Shown here: one piece after another, positions 31,032 to 36,773 of the stretch
Position numbering within the stretch: the first letter of the stretch is position 1
Layout: every line of letters starts with the position of its first letter
IMG/VR virus record: IMGVR_UViG_3300044971_001644
Coordinates: 1 to 36,773 of that record
Reading direction: 5' to 3' (one strand)
From: a virus
Length of the DNA: 36,773 nt
The notes under the pieces: model-generated
What the model was told of the DNA's origin: nothing
Database searches by the model: none
What the model saw: the letters and a program-made list of their open reading frames with translations, nothing else
Made by a program: the position numbers and the translations under genes

Positions 31032-31281
31032 AGATTACCTCCTTGTCTAGTACTGTCGTGCCGCATGTCTCCTCAAAGATATCGCCGTGCACTATCTCTA
31101 TCTTACTCTCAATCTCTACGCAGCCCCATGCGTCACAGCTGTAGCATCCAACCGACGTGGCCTGACGGCTATCAGCTACCAGCTTGGGCTCGTGCCCAAG
31201 CGTAAGGGCGAACCTGATGGCAGCTGCCTCGAGCTTGCCAATCCTTGTCCTCTCCCGGAAGTACTTATCCCTGTTGCTCAT
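31006..31281 (-). CDS. Unknown protein, 91 aa
   Basis: ATG at 31281 follows AAGGAGG at the end of the previous gene and overlaps it. The N-terminal half is a basic amphipathic helix (YFRERTRIGKLEAAAIRFAL). The centre contains GCYSCDAWGC, a tight Cys cluster, and the end has a further Cys (ETCGTT), so a zinc site is plausible. It overlaps the helicase start by 26 bases, suggesting it acts with replication genes. No family recognised. Confidence 0.65.
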   Translation of the reverse strand: MSNRDKYFRERTRIGKLEAAAIRFALTLGHEPKLVADSRQATSVGCYSCDAWGCVEIESKIEIVHGDIFEETCGTTVLDKEVIYASNPALY

Positions 31282-31408
31282 CGTCCGCCTCCTTAACTCT
31301 ATCCCACATGTAGCACGGCTTCATGGTGCCGGCGTCAATCTGCTTGCGGTACTTGCCGCAGATGGGGCACTCGCCCACTCCGATGTCAGCGTCCTCCGTA
31401 TCGTACAT
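31265..31408 (-). CDS. Small zinc-ribbon-like protein, 47 aa
   Basis: ATG at 31408, preceded by GGAGGG, overlaps the end of the RlpA-like gene. The product MYDTEDADIGVGECPICGKY continues with a third Cys at KPCYMW and an acidic tail. CPIC plus the later Cys suggests a minimal zinc knuckle. It overlaps the next gene by 17 bases. Good ribosome site and tight spacing support coding despite its size. Confidence 0.6.
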   Translation of the reverse strand: MYDTEDADIGVGECPICGKYRKQIDAGTMKPCYMWDRVKEADDEQQG

Positions 31409-31805
31409 CAAGAACCCTCCTAACTGTAACCAGCACACTGCCTGTTGCCAACGTGGACAGTCGCATGAATGCTGCCGGCGACAAGTCTATCATATGTTTC
31501 GTCTTCTTGCTGCAGAGGCAGTCGCGTACCGTGACGACGACACATCGGCCAGGGTATTTGACCCTGCACACCTCTACCTTGTAGGGCTTGTCGCGGAACT
31601 TGAACCCCGGCACAGCTGCGTACCAGATAAGTTCGCCCCCACGCCCACCCTCAGAGATGGGGACGTAGGGGCTACAGGTATTGCGATACCCACCGTAGCA
31701 ACCCTTAGGGCCGCCCGGTGTGGTATCGCCATACCAGGAGGCTAGGCCAGTCTGAACTCCCGTAGTTTGAAAGGCCATCGCCACTGCTAATACTAAGCTA
31801 ATCAT
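31386..31805 (-). CDS. RlpA-like double-psi beta-barrel protein with signal peptide
   Basis: A 139-residue protein starting with a short hydrophobic signal-like segment (MISLVLAVAMAF, residues 1-12) followed by GLASWYGDTTPGG, the RlpA signature ASWYG. Later RCVVVTVRDCLCSKKTKHMI and DLSPAAFMRLSTL match the end of the DPBB fold, where RlpA has N/D-RGP then IDLS; here D95, H104 and D107 stand at the likely catalytic positions, and the usual RGP is replaced by CLC. RlpA proteins bind or cleave peptidoglycan. Several Cys suggest disulphides after export. In a phage this may be a lysis or cell-wall enzyme, although it lies in the replication block rather than next to the holin. Confidence 0.75.
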   Translation of the reverse strand: MISLVLAVAMAFQTTGVQTGLASWYGDTTPGGPKGCYGGYRNTCSPYVPISEGGRGGELIWYAAVPGFKFRDKPYKVEVCRVKYPGRCVVVTVRDCLCSKKTKHMIDLSPAAFMRLSTLATGSVLVTVRRVLDVRYGGR

Positions 31806-32031
31806 TTAGATCCTCCGTACTGCGACCGTTGAGGATGGAGTTCATCCTGCATACGTCACACGTACGGTAATCTAGATGCTCATGCTTTGTCAAGGGGTCC
31901 TTTTTCTCGAGGCCACCCAGTGACTCATACTCAATGCCAAACCTTCGGCAATACTCGCGGATGCCAATACCCATACGCTTAGCATCCTCCTTAAAGAAAT
32001 CAGCCGCGTCCTGATCTTGCTTCTTGGTCAC
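31798..32031 (-). CDS. Unknown protein, 77 aa
   Basis: The start is GTG at 32031 with a GGAG site, overlapping the preceding gene by 32 bases. The N-terminal part AADFFKEDAKRMGIGIREYC and RRFGIEYESLG may be a helix-turn-helix-like or charged helical domain; near the end YRTCDVCRMN gives one CxxC pair. No family recognised. It precedes the RlpA-like gene with an 8-base overlap. Confidence 0.65.
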   Translation of the reverse strand: MTKKQDQDAADFFKEDAKRMGIGIREYCRRFGIEYESLGGLEKKDPLTKHEHLDYRTCDVCRMNSILNGRSTEDLND

Positions 32032-32242
32032 GCCACTTCTCCGCCAGATCTAATGCTAGCGCTCGAGCTGACTCCGGACCAAGCAAGTCAGTACCTTCCG
32101 CCAGGACAGAAGCCAATGGGGTGCTCTTGTCATGGTGGGCAACGTGTGCCTTCCATCCACCGTTACTGTAGATGACAGTGATGGATGCCGCCCTCTTGCC
32201 GTTGATCAAGACAGGCATTACTTCAATCTCAGGAAGGGACAT
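32000..32242 (-). CDS. Unknown protein, 80 aa
   Basis: ATG at 32242 has a GGGAGGA site; the longer reading frame upstream lacks one. The product shows short beta strands (MPVLINGKRAASITVIYSN) followed by GGWKAHVAHHDK and an acidic helical end (ARALALDLAEKWRDQEARSG). It resembles small phage proteins of unknown role. Both neighbours overlap it. Confidence 0.7.
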   Translation of the reverse strand: MSLPEIEVMPVLINGKRAASITVIYSNGGWKAHVAHHDKSTPLASVLAEGTDLLGPESARALALDLAEKWRDQEARSGRG

Positions 32243-32585
32243 TGTCTTCCTCCCTCGATACCTTGCTCCACTTCCCCTGCCCAAGGGCAATGAGGATGGC
32301 AGCATAGTTGATTGTGTCGATCAGTGCATCGTGCACCTCAGCGTTGTACCAGTTCTCGTCGACGACCAGCTGGCCCTTCTCAATCTTTCCATTGAGGGCA
32401 TTGGCAATGCGGCCAACCTTGTCCATAGCCATGCGTGAGAACACGCCGACCGGGCCCAGGTTCTCTACGTTGACAGGACCATACGATGCCTGGCGTAGAA
32501 CCATGATGCCATGTGCCTCAGAGAATAGATCGCGGAAGTAATGGCTGAACGCCTCCGGAACCCGGTTACTTCCTGGTTGCGACAT
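32229..32585 (-). CDS. DUF1599-like (nucleotide modification-associated) protein
   Basis: Using ATG at 32585 the protein has 118 residues. The pattern FRDLFSEAHGIMVLRQASYG, then LGPVGVFSRMAMDKVGRIAN, then VHDALIDTINYAAILIALG fits DUF1599, an all-helical family with E and D residues in MazG-like positions, associated with nucleotide or base-modification gene sets in phages. An alternative start at 32747 (ATG in TGATG overlap) adds 54 Gln/Arg-rich residues that look like a shadow of the other frame. I prefer the shorter form, though its own ribosome site is weak. Enzyme activity is not shown. Confidence 0.65.
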   Translation of the reverse strand: MSQPGSNRVPEAFSHYFRDLFSEAHGIMVLRQASYGPVNVENLGPVGVFSRMAMDKVGRIANALNGKIEKGQLVVDENWYNAEVHDALIDTINYAAILIALGQGKWSKVSREEDNVPS

Positions 32586-32763
32586 AGATGAGGATCGCTG
32601 TACTGATTGCTTGAGCAGGTCGATCGAAGCCGATTGCAAGTCCCGCTGCTGCCGCAACCAGAGCTGGTCGTGTGCTGCTTGAGCTTGCTGCTGCCTTCGC
32701 CACCCGTGTAAGTCTCGCAATGCCTTGAAATTTTTCTTCTTCTCCATCAGGTGTTGTCGCCAT
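32566..32763 (-). CDS. Small hydrophobic protein, 65 aa, overlapping frame
   Basis: ATG at 32763 is preceded at the ideal distance by a perfect AAGGAGG, stronger than any other site nearby. The product starts acidic (MATTPDGEEEKF), has a basic Ser/Ala linker, and ends with two hydrophobic stretches (PALVAAAAGLAIGF and AISTAILIYVAT), so it may be a membrane protein. It overlaps, in another frame, the N-terminal extension of the DUF1599-like frame. The end overlaps the preferred start of that gene by 20 bases. Coding status is probable but not certain. Confidence 0.5.
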   Translation of the reverse strand: MATTPDGEEEKFQGIARLTRVAKAAASSSSTRPALVAAAAGLAIGFDRPAQAISTAILIYVATRK

Positions 32764-32920
32764 TGGCGCCCTCCTTAGCTAGAATGTTTGCCGCACTTGC
32801 TGCAATGTTGTCGGCATCTGGTACCTCCAACTCCTTGAGCCGTGTGCGAATAAGCTCAAAGACCTTTGCCCATGCAACTGCAAGTTCAAAGGTACTAACT
32901 TTCTTCCGTGGTCTCTGCAT
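32747..32920 (-). CDS. Small helical protein, 57 aa
   Basis: ATG at 32920 follows GGAGGCGACA; the TTG four codons upstream is less likely. The product MQRPRKKVSTFELAVAWAKV continues through a helix ending LKELEV, then NIAASAANILAKEGANGDNT: a basic start, a long amphipathic helix and an acidic end. Its last 17 bases overlap the 65-residue frame and carry that frame's ribosome site. No family recognised. Confidence 0.65.
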   Translation of the reverse strand: MQRPRKKVSTFELAVAWAKVFELIRTRLKELEVPDADNIAASAANILAKEGANGDNT

Positions 32921-33239
32921 TGTCGCCTCCAATCAAGTTGAGGAAGTCGGTCTCCTCAATGATAACTACTACCCTCCGCTTAGCCCCTGAGCCAGGAGCA
33001 TCACCAACTACGAGGAGCGGAACCTGATCCGCCTTACGAGGTACTGCTTGTAACCATCGCCAGAACTTCTCGCTAAACATCTGACCGCACTTGGCCTGGA
33101 TGTTGAACTGCCCGGCAGCTACATCCTCTGGCCCACCGTACTGGCCAACCCGCTTACCGCCAAACTTCTTGGCGACCTCCCGCTCGAAGGCATTACCCCT
33201 CGAGCGGTTGAGTCTACCCCTACGTGAGGCATCACTCAC
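32895..33239 (-). CDS. RecU-like PD-(D/E)XK endonuclease (Holliday-junction resolvase type)
   Basis: A 114-residue protein starting with GTG at 33239 after GGGAGG. The motifs are RSRGNAFEREVAKKF (helix with E19/E21), RVGQYGGPEDVAAG (D39 of the metal site) and FNIQAKCG (Q48-x-K50). This spacing fits the small PD-(D/E)XK resolvases and VRR-type nucleases of phages, which resolve branched DNA before packaging; E is replaced by Q in the QAK motif, as in some RecU-like enzymes. It overlaps the preceding gene by 8 bases. Functional class is likely; precise substrate is not known. Confidence 0.75.
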   Translation of the reverse strand: MSDASRRGRLNRSRGNAFEREVAKKFGGKRVGQYGGPEDVAAGQFNIQAKCGQMFSEKFWRWLQAVPRKADQVPLLVVGDAPGSGAKRRVVVIIEETDFLNLIGGDNAETTEES

Positions 33240-33567
33240 TTAGGACCTCCCCCACTAGGTTATCGTACGTGTCCTCCAGGAACACGGGCATGCCACGCCC
33301 GATGTACGCACCTGCAATGTTGTAGTCAAAGTACTCAACAGCATCGTCATACGCAGACTGAGCAAGCTCAGCTCGCTCCTCGTCTGACGTGTTGACCCTG
33401 TTGTTGATCTCCTTGACAATGTCATTGGCAATCGTTTCGATGATCGCCTTCTTGCTGTAGATGAAGATGAACACCTGCCCACCCTCAGTGAACTGTTGGC
33501 CTACGCCAATGACGCAATCGTCAAAGCCGTCAGCCTTCCAGGCCTCGATGCTATCTACCAGCTTCAT
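33232..33567 (-). CDS. Unknown acidic protein, 111 aa
   Basis: The preferred start is ATG 33567 (MKLVDSIEAWKADG); ATG 33588, overlapping the upstream stop, is an alternative. The protein has a beta-rich start (GFDDCVIGVGQQFTEGGQVF), then a helix IETIANDIVKEINNRV, and an acidic second half (SAYDDAVEYFDYNIAGAYIG). No motif for a known enzyme. It stands between the putative single-strand DNA-binding gene and the resolvase and overlaps the latter. Confidence 0.65.
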   Translation of the reverse strand: MKLVDSIEAWKADGFDDCVIGVGQQFTEGGQVFIFIYSKKAIIETIANDIVKEINNRVNTSDEERAELAQSAYDDAVEYFDYNIAGAYIGRGMPVFLEDTYDNLVGEVLSE

Positions 33568-33580
33568 GGAAAGCTCTCGC

Positions 33581-33961
33581 CTACCCATTCTTCTTGGCTC
33601 GCAGTGGACCGTACTGTAGCGGCGCAATGTCAGACACCAGCATGGTGAAGTACATCTTGCCGTTATACTCGCGGTCCTCGTTCAGCTTGCCCACAACGTG
33701 GACGTTTGGGCGTGGGTCCTTCTCCTGCGAGATGGCCCAGTCGTACACCTTGCCGACATGTGCCTCGGCTTCAGCGTCGAAGAACCGGAGAGTCACGTAA
33801 GCGTAGCGGTCAGGTGCCGGATTGCTCCGGTCGCTGTCTGCCCACTCCTCGTAAGCTGCGGTCTGCATCGTGCCATAGACCTCGAGATAGTTGTTACCAT
33901 TCTTTGATACCTTGTTGACTGGCGTCTTCTTGTCGCTCAGCCAGATGTCTAGTCTTGCCAT
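33581..33961 (-). CDS. Possible single-stranded DNA-binding (OB-fold-like) protein, 126 aa
   Basis: ATG at 33961 overlaps the ERF stop (TGATG). The sequence reads like an OB-type beta protein: MARLDIWLSDKKTP, then NNYLEVYGTM, then YAYVTLRFFD, then NVHVVGKLNED followed by GKMYFTMLVSDIAP. Partners in the operon (ERF annealing protein, Cas4-like nuclease, resolvase) usually occur with a single-strand binding protein, and this is the best candidate. The acidic C-terminal tail typical of SSBs is missing; it ends with a basic RAKKNG. Assignment is from fold impression and context only. Confidence 0.5.
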   Translation of the reverse strand: MARLDIWLSDKKTPVNKVSKNGNNYLEVYGTMQTAAYEEWADSDRSNPAPDRYAYVTLRFFDAEAEAHVGKVYDWAISQEKDPRPNVHVVGKLNEDREYNGKMYFTMLVSDIAPLQYGPLRAKKNG

Positions 33962-34476
33962 CAGAACTTAAACTCCTCTCCTACTACATCAGCCTTCTTC
34001 TTGGCAGGCTGTTGAACCACCCCGTTGAAGAGATCCTTAGCCTTAGCGGCGATGACCTCATCATCAGTCTTGCCGTCTGCCTCAGGGTCATCACCTGTTG
34101 GGATGAGGAACCCAGTGAGCAGCGCGTACTTGAGTGCGCCGGTAGCTGCCTTATACGCAGCCTTGTCGCCGCTGTCCGCCCCTGTGCCGATGGACTGGAA
34201 CGAGATAGTCTCGCCGGTCTCACCGTCAGTCAGCGTCCAAGTGAAGCGAAGGGTGAGCAGCGCCTGCTTACCAGATGGGGTCAGCCCCTCGCTAATCACG
34301 TCGATGTTGGTCGGGGTCATGGACACGCCGAGCTTGCTCAGCTCAGCACGTACCTTGTCCGCAACGGCAGAAGCCTGTACGAACTTGTACCCCTGGGCGC
34401 TGTTCGTGCCGCCCTTCTGCACGTAGCCAACGGCCTCCATGACCTTGGCAATCTTCGTAGCTAGTGCGCTCTTCAT
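33961..34476 (-). CDS. ERF-family single-strand annealing recombinase
   Basis: A 171-residue protein starting at ATG 34476 (AGGGGG site) rather than the longer upstream reading frame. It matches phage ERF proteins: N-terminal ALATKIAKVMEAVGYVQKGG, YKFVQASAVADKVRAELSKL, the strand LTLRFTWTLTDGETGE, then the conserved core GADSGDKAAYKAATGALKYA and LIPTGDDPEAD. ERF anneals complementary single strands for recombination and genome circularisation or concatemer formation. A Lys/Glu linker and EEFKF form the tail, which may bind SSB. It is flanked by the Cas4-like nuclease (one base apart) and the putative SSB. Confidence 0.93.
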   Translation of the reverse strand: MKSALATKIAKVMEAVGYVQKGGTNSAQGYKFVQASAVADKVRAELSKLGVSMTPTNIDVISEGLTPSGKQALLTLRFTWTLTDGETGETISFQSIGTGADSGDKAAYKAATGALKYALLTGFLIPTGDDPEADGKTDDEVIAAKAKDLFNGVVQQPAKKKADVVGEEFKF

Positions 34477-34477
34477 G

Positions 34478-35158
34478 TTACCCCCTGCACTTGGTGAGCC
34501 ACTGGCACCCGCCACATGGCCACATCTTTTGTGGGCTCTTGCCCTCCGGCACTGGGAGCTGGAACGGAATACGCCCCTGCTCCTTAAACTTATTGCCGAC
34601 CTCGAGAACCCTGATGGCCCTATCATACCAGTCCCTGTCAATAGTGTACTCACTAATCAGGAAGTCATCCTTGCTGACGTACACCACACGGGCAGCGACC
34701 TTAATGCTAGGGTCGAGCGTGCGCTCAAGGGACACAGCATAGCTGGCAGCCTGGATGGCGTGCTCTGGCTTCGGCCCCTTTAGATACTTAAACCCGTTAG
34801 AGTTCATGGACTTCATCTCGATGACCTCGAGCTGGTCAGTGTCGGCCCACTGTACTAGGTGGTCGATGTTTCCAGAGAAGTTGTACTCCGGCATCTCGAC
34901 TGGCACCTCCGACTTGAACACAGAGAACTGACCGGAAGCCCTAAGGTTCCGCTCGAATGCCTCTGCGATGACGTGGCCCTGTTCGAAGATGCGGTACAGC
35001 CGATCCTCGAATGGGTTGGTTACAGGTTCGCCGGTCGCCTCGTAGTACTGCTGACGCAGGCACGAGCCCAGCTTGCTGCCACGAAAGAACGTACCGGAAG
35101 GACGATCCTTACGGTTAGCTTTCAACCCCAGGTCGAACGCCTTAGCTATTGTGTTCAT
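34478..35158 (-). CDS. Cas4/RecB-like exonuclease with Fe-S cysteines
   Basis: A 226-residue PD-(D/E)XK nuclease. ATG at 35158 has AGGAGGAG; a longer frame beginning in the terminator is less likely. Motifs: Cys33 (GSCLRQQYY), D99 (NIDHLVQW), E114-x-K116 (EVIEMKS), QxxxY at 136-140 (QAASY) and C-terminal Cys215, 218 and 224 (CGGCQWLTKC). The four Cys match the 4Fe-4S site of Cas4/AddB-type nucleases. It would resect DNA ends and supply single strands to the ERF annealing protein, its next neighbour. It is not linked to a CRISPR array here. Confidence 0.88.
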   Translation of the reverse strand: MNTIAKAFDLGLKANRKDRPSGTFFRGSKLGSCLRQQYYEATGEPVTNPFEDRLYRIFEQGHVIAEAFERNLRASGQFSVFKSEVPVEMPEYNFSGNIDHLVQWADTDQLEVIEMKSMNSNGFKYLKGPKPEHAIQAASYAVSLERTLDPSIKVAARVVYVSKDDFLISEYTIDRDWYDRAIRVLEVGNKFKEQGRIPFQLPVPEGKSPQKMWPCGGCQWLTKCRG

Positions 35159-35172
35159 AGCTCCTCCTAAAA

Positions 35173-35205
35173 CTAAAAGACCCCCAGTGGGTCCGTCCAC
35201 TGGGG
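35173..35205 (-). terminator. Terminator hairpin between peptidase and Cas4-like genes
   Basis: Minus-strand stem CCCCAGTGG (35205-35197) with CCACTGGGG (35190-35182), a perfect 9 bp with a 6-base loop, is followed by GTCTTTTAGTTTT. It is 32 bases after the stop of the upstream gene and overlaps the predicted start point of the promoter at 35234-35206. Confidence 0.75.
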
Positions 35206-35234
35206 ATCTTAGTACACCCCTAAAGGGATGTCAA
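35206..35234 (-). promoter_or_regulatory. Sigma-70-like promoter for the recombination genes
   Basis: Minus strand: perfect -35 TTGACA (35234-35229), 17-base spacer and -10 TAAGAT (35211-35206). Transcription would begin near 35199, within the terminator stem, so transcripts made here lack the first stem arm and escape termination. It would drive the Cas4-like, ERF and downstream genes. Confidence 0.7.
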
Positions 35235-35237
35235 GCG

Positions 35238-35822
35238 TTACTTCTTACGTGCGATCAGGCAGCGCTTGTGCGGCGCATCCCCCTTCGAGCTGGCGATCTG
35301 CTTGAGCTCAGCCCAGGTAACAGGGACGCCGTACGTCTCCTTGCCGGTGCCGCTCATCGTTGGGTCCGCCCACTCCAGGCCGTCAGCCGTAAGCGCAGCG
35401 CAGGTCATGTGACCATAGGTCTTACCAGGCTTACGCTTCTGGTGACCCTTGTGCCAAGCGCTCATTGTGATAACGGGATAGTTAGAAGCCTGCTCAACGT
35501 TGATCAGGACAACAGCCCCGCCCTTTACGGCGTTGACTACGGACACCCAGTCCTTGGGGTACGTCACCTTAAGGCCAGCCAATGGGCCAGCCTTAACCAG
35601 CTGGTACAATGAAGTTGGATCAGGAAGACCATCGCGGTCCTTACGCCCAACTTTCTCGCCCCACTCCACGCCGTCGAGCGATGTGAACTTAGAGCCGGTG
35701 AGGTGGTTAGCTGCGCAGGCTAGCGTAGCCCAAGCGCAGTCATCCATCCAGTTGTCTGCAACCGTCTTTGTCTTCTTGCCCTCGATGTTATCTGTTTGCG
35801 TTACGATCTTTAGCTTGCTCAT
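35238..35822 (-). CDS. Papain-like (C39-type) cysteine peptidase-like protein, 194 aa
   Basis: ATG at 35822 overlaps the preceding stop (ATGA). The sequence shows a Cys-His-Asp triad order: C29 in NWMDDCAWATLACAAN, H138 in TYGHMTCAA, and D153 in GLEWADPTMSG, together with a beta segment GGAVVLINVEQASNY between them. This fits the C39/C39-like papain fold (NlpC and bacteriocin-type peptidases). No signal peptide is present, so it would act in the cytoplasm, perhaps on host or phage proteins; it might also be an inactive binding relative. It is the last gene before the terminator and promoter at 35173-35234. Confidence 0.6.
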   Translation of the reverse strand: MSKLKIVTQTDNIEGKKTKTVADNWMDDCAWATLACAANHLTGSKFTSLDGVEWGEKVGRKDRDGLPDPTSLYQLVKAGPLAGLKVTYPKDWVSVVNAVKGGAVVLINVEQASNYPVITMSAWHKGHQKRKPGKTYGHMTCAALTADGLEWADPTMSGTGKETYGVPVTWAELKQIASSKGDAPHKRCLIARKK

Positions 35823-36145
35823 AGTTTCCCTTTCTCTAGAATCAACCGTGCGATATCTGCCAGAGCTGGCGGCTTACCCTTACCAGCGTAGACAGAATCG
35901 TACGGTACCTCCCACTGGTTGAGCAGGTTGACCATTTCATTCTCTCGCTCGATGCGATCCTGCCAGTTCTCCCAGGACCTGGCTGAGTGGACAAGGATCC
36001 TGTACCCCTGCTCTCGCAGCATGTGCAGCGCCTCTACGCAATCCTTCGCAGGAACCAAAGTGCCGAAGACCCTGACGACAATCGTGTCGTCAAAGTCCAC
36101 GGCAATGGTCTTATCGAAGTGTTCCTGGATCTGGTCTTCGGTCAT
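35819..36145 (-). CDS. HAD-superfamily phosphatase/nucleotidase, 108 aa
   Basis: ATG at 36145 overlaps the exonuclease stop (ATGA). The N-terminal motif AVDFDDTIV (D17-x-D19) is the HAD nucleophile motif DxD, ILVHSARS supplies the motif II Ser, and GKGKPPALADIA may provide the motif III Lys. The size is small for a full HAD domain with cap, as in the phage-type mini-HADs. Possible substrates are nucleotides (dNMP) or phosphorylated DNA ends, in keeping with the neighbouring exonuclease. The terminal acidic motif DD is not clearly seen. Confidence 0.75.
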   Translation of the reverse strand: MTEDQIQEHFDKTIAVDFDDTIVVRVFGTLVPAKDCVEALHMLREQGYRILVHSARSWENWQDRIERENEMVNLLNQWEVPYDSVYAGKGKPPALADIARLILEKGKL

Positions 36146-36773
36146 CGGTGAAGGATGTGCACCATCGGCTTAAGCTTGGCGTACACATCCCGGAGGACCA
36201 GCACGTCCGCCTCGCAGTGCTCGATGATCTTCTCATAGGAAGCACGGTCACCGTGGTCCGCATCGTCCCACGTGCGTGGGTCAAGCGGAGTCTTCTTGTT
36301 CTGGACACCGAAGTACTTCGACACATTGTCAAGGGACTTGCGGCCAATCGCAATCGACGAACCAGTCGCCTTGTACATAAGGTCGAGATGCATGCGTGGA
36401 TTGTACGGCTTGAACCCGTGATACAGCATGCGCGAGTTGAGTACCGGTACGTCAAACAACTTAGAGTTCCAGCCAACGATCACGTCGTACTTGTCGAGCT
36501 CCTCGCAGTATGCCTTCACGAGCACGCTATCATCCTGCCAGTTCTTGCCAGGGTGGGTGTCGTGGCTAAGCGTGATCACATTGCCCAAGCTGTCAGCGAT
36601 AGATCCACACAGCATACGGCGCCAGTTACTGAACGTCGTCTCGATGTCAAAGTAGGCGATGTCGATCCCGACAAACGGCGGGGTCTTTGCTGCCTTCTTC
36701 TGTGCTGGCAAGAGATCTTCTGGGATCCCCTCAGCATAGCGCTTATGGAACTTCTGTACCTGATCCTTGCTCA
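36142..36773 (-). CDS. DnaQ-like 3'-5' exonuclease (5' end at window edge)
   Basis: At least 209 residues. An open frame continues upstream of TTG 36711 to the edge, where the next codon would end in TG (36773-36772), so the true start is probably one base outside the window. Motifs of the DEDD exonuclease fold are present: Exo I YFDIETT, Exo II DVIVGWNSKLFDVPV (N..FD), Exo III YEKIIEHCEADVLVL. These match the exonuclease domain of family B DNA polymerases, but no polymerase domain follows. It could be a proofreading subunit, an end-trimming enzyme or a domain split from a polymerase further right. The stop overlaps the HAD gene start. Confidence 0.85.
   Translation of the reverse strand, partial: SKDQVQKFHKRYAEGIPEDLLPAQKKAAKTPPFVGIDIAYFDIETTFSNWRRMLCGSIADSLGNVITLSHDTHPGKNWQDDSVLVKAYCEELDKYDVIVGWNSKLFDVPVLNSRMLYHGFKPYNPRMHLDLMYKATGSSIAIGRKSLDNVSKYFGVQNKKTPLDPRTWDDADHGDRASYEKIIEHCEADVLVLRDVYAKLKPMVHILHR

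Noticed and set aside
32586-32747. N-terminal 54-residue extension of the DUF1599-like protein
   Set aside because: Gln/Arg-rich sequence outside the family core, overlapping a frame with a better ribosome site; kept as an alternative only.
34478-35158. CRISPR adaptation gene (Cas4)
   Set aside because: No Cas1, Cas2 or repeat array in the window; neighbours are phage recombination genes, so a phage exonuclease is the better reading.

Overview
This window is a piece of a double-stranded DNA phage genome, open at both ends. It encodes a portal, a large terminase subunit, a collagen-like tail fibre, a scaffold-like protein and a holin-like protein, plus a phage replication and recombination set (DnaB-type helicase, ERF annealing protein, Cas4-like and RecU-like nucleases). 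No integrase, repressor, ribosomal RNA or ordinary cellular housekeeping gene is visible. Very large virion-type proteins (1867 and about 2420 residues) and no recognisable tail tube, sheath or tape measure suggest a short-tailed phage, but genes beyond the edges could change that. The host cannot be deduced; Shine-Dalgarno sites of the AAGGAGG type and ATG/GTG/TTG starts show a bacterial host.

There are three transcription blocks. (1) 1-23783, minus strand: the late or virion operon. In transcription order it holds a giant polyvalent-type protein, an HExxH peptidase, the tail fibre, a small-terminase-like zinc/HTH protein, a holin-like protein, three small or medium basic proteins, a DUF6321-like protein, the terminase, the portal, two large virion-type proteins and a scaffold-like coiled coil cut by the window edge. 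(2) 24162-29383, plus strand: small, mostly unrecognised early-type genes in three units, each with its own leader and each ending in a stem-loop. (3) 36773-29480, minus strand: replication, recombination, nucleotide-processing and small unknown genes, converging on block 2 at a strong terminator (29392-29440). Blocks 1 and 2 diverge from a 378-base control region (23784-24161) with an operator-like cluster of AGAGGGT sites, a TTGACA-N8-TATAAATA box and a GC-rich structured leader.

Genes in blocks 1 and 3 are packed with stop/start overlaps (TAATG, TGATG, ATGA), so translation is probably coupled along each operon.

The most striking observation is a complete 76-nt tRNA-Arg(UCU) cloverleaf with encoded CCA (22742-22817) lying in sense and in frame inside the giant virion-protein gene. 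The gene reads straight through it. The same protein carries a SLOG/DprA-like nucleotide-binding signature just after the tRNA-encoded linker. Other points of interest are repeated leader and post-terminator elements in the early block, a promoter that overlaps a terminator hairpin, an RlpA-like barrel protein as possible lysis factor, and a pair of overlapping reading frames at 32566-32763.
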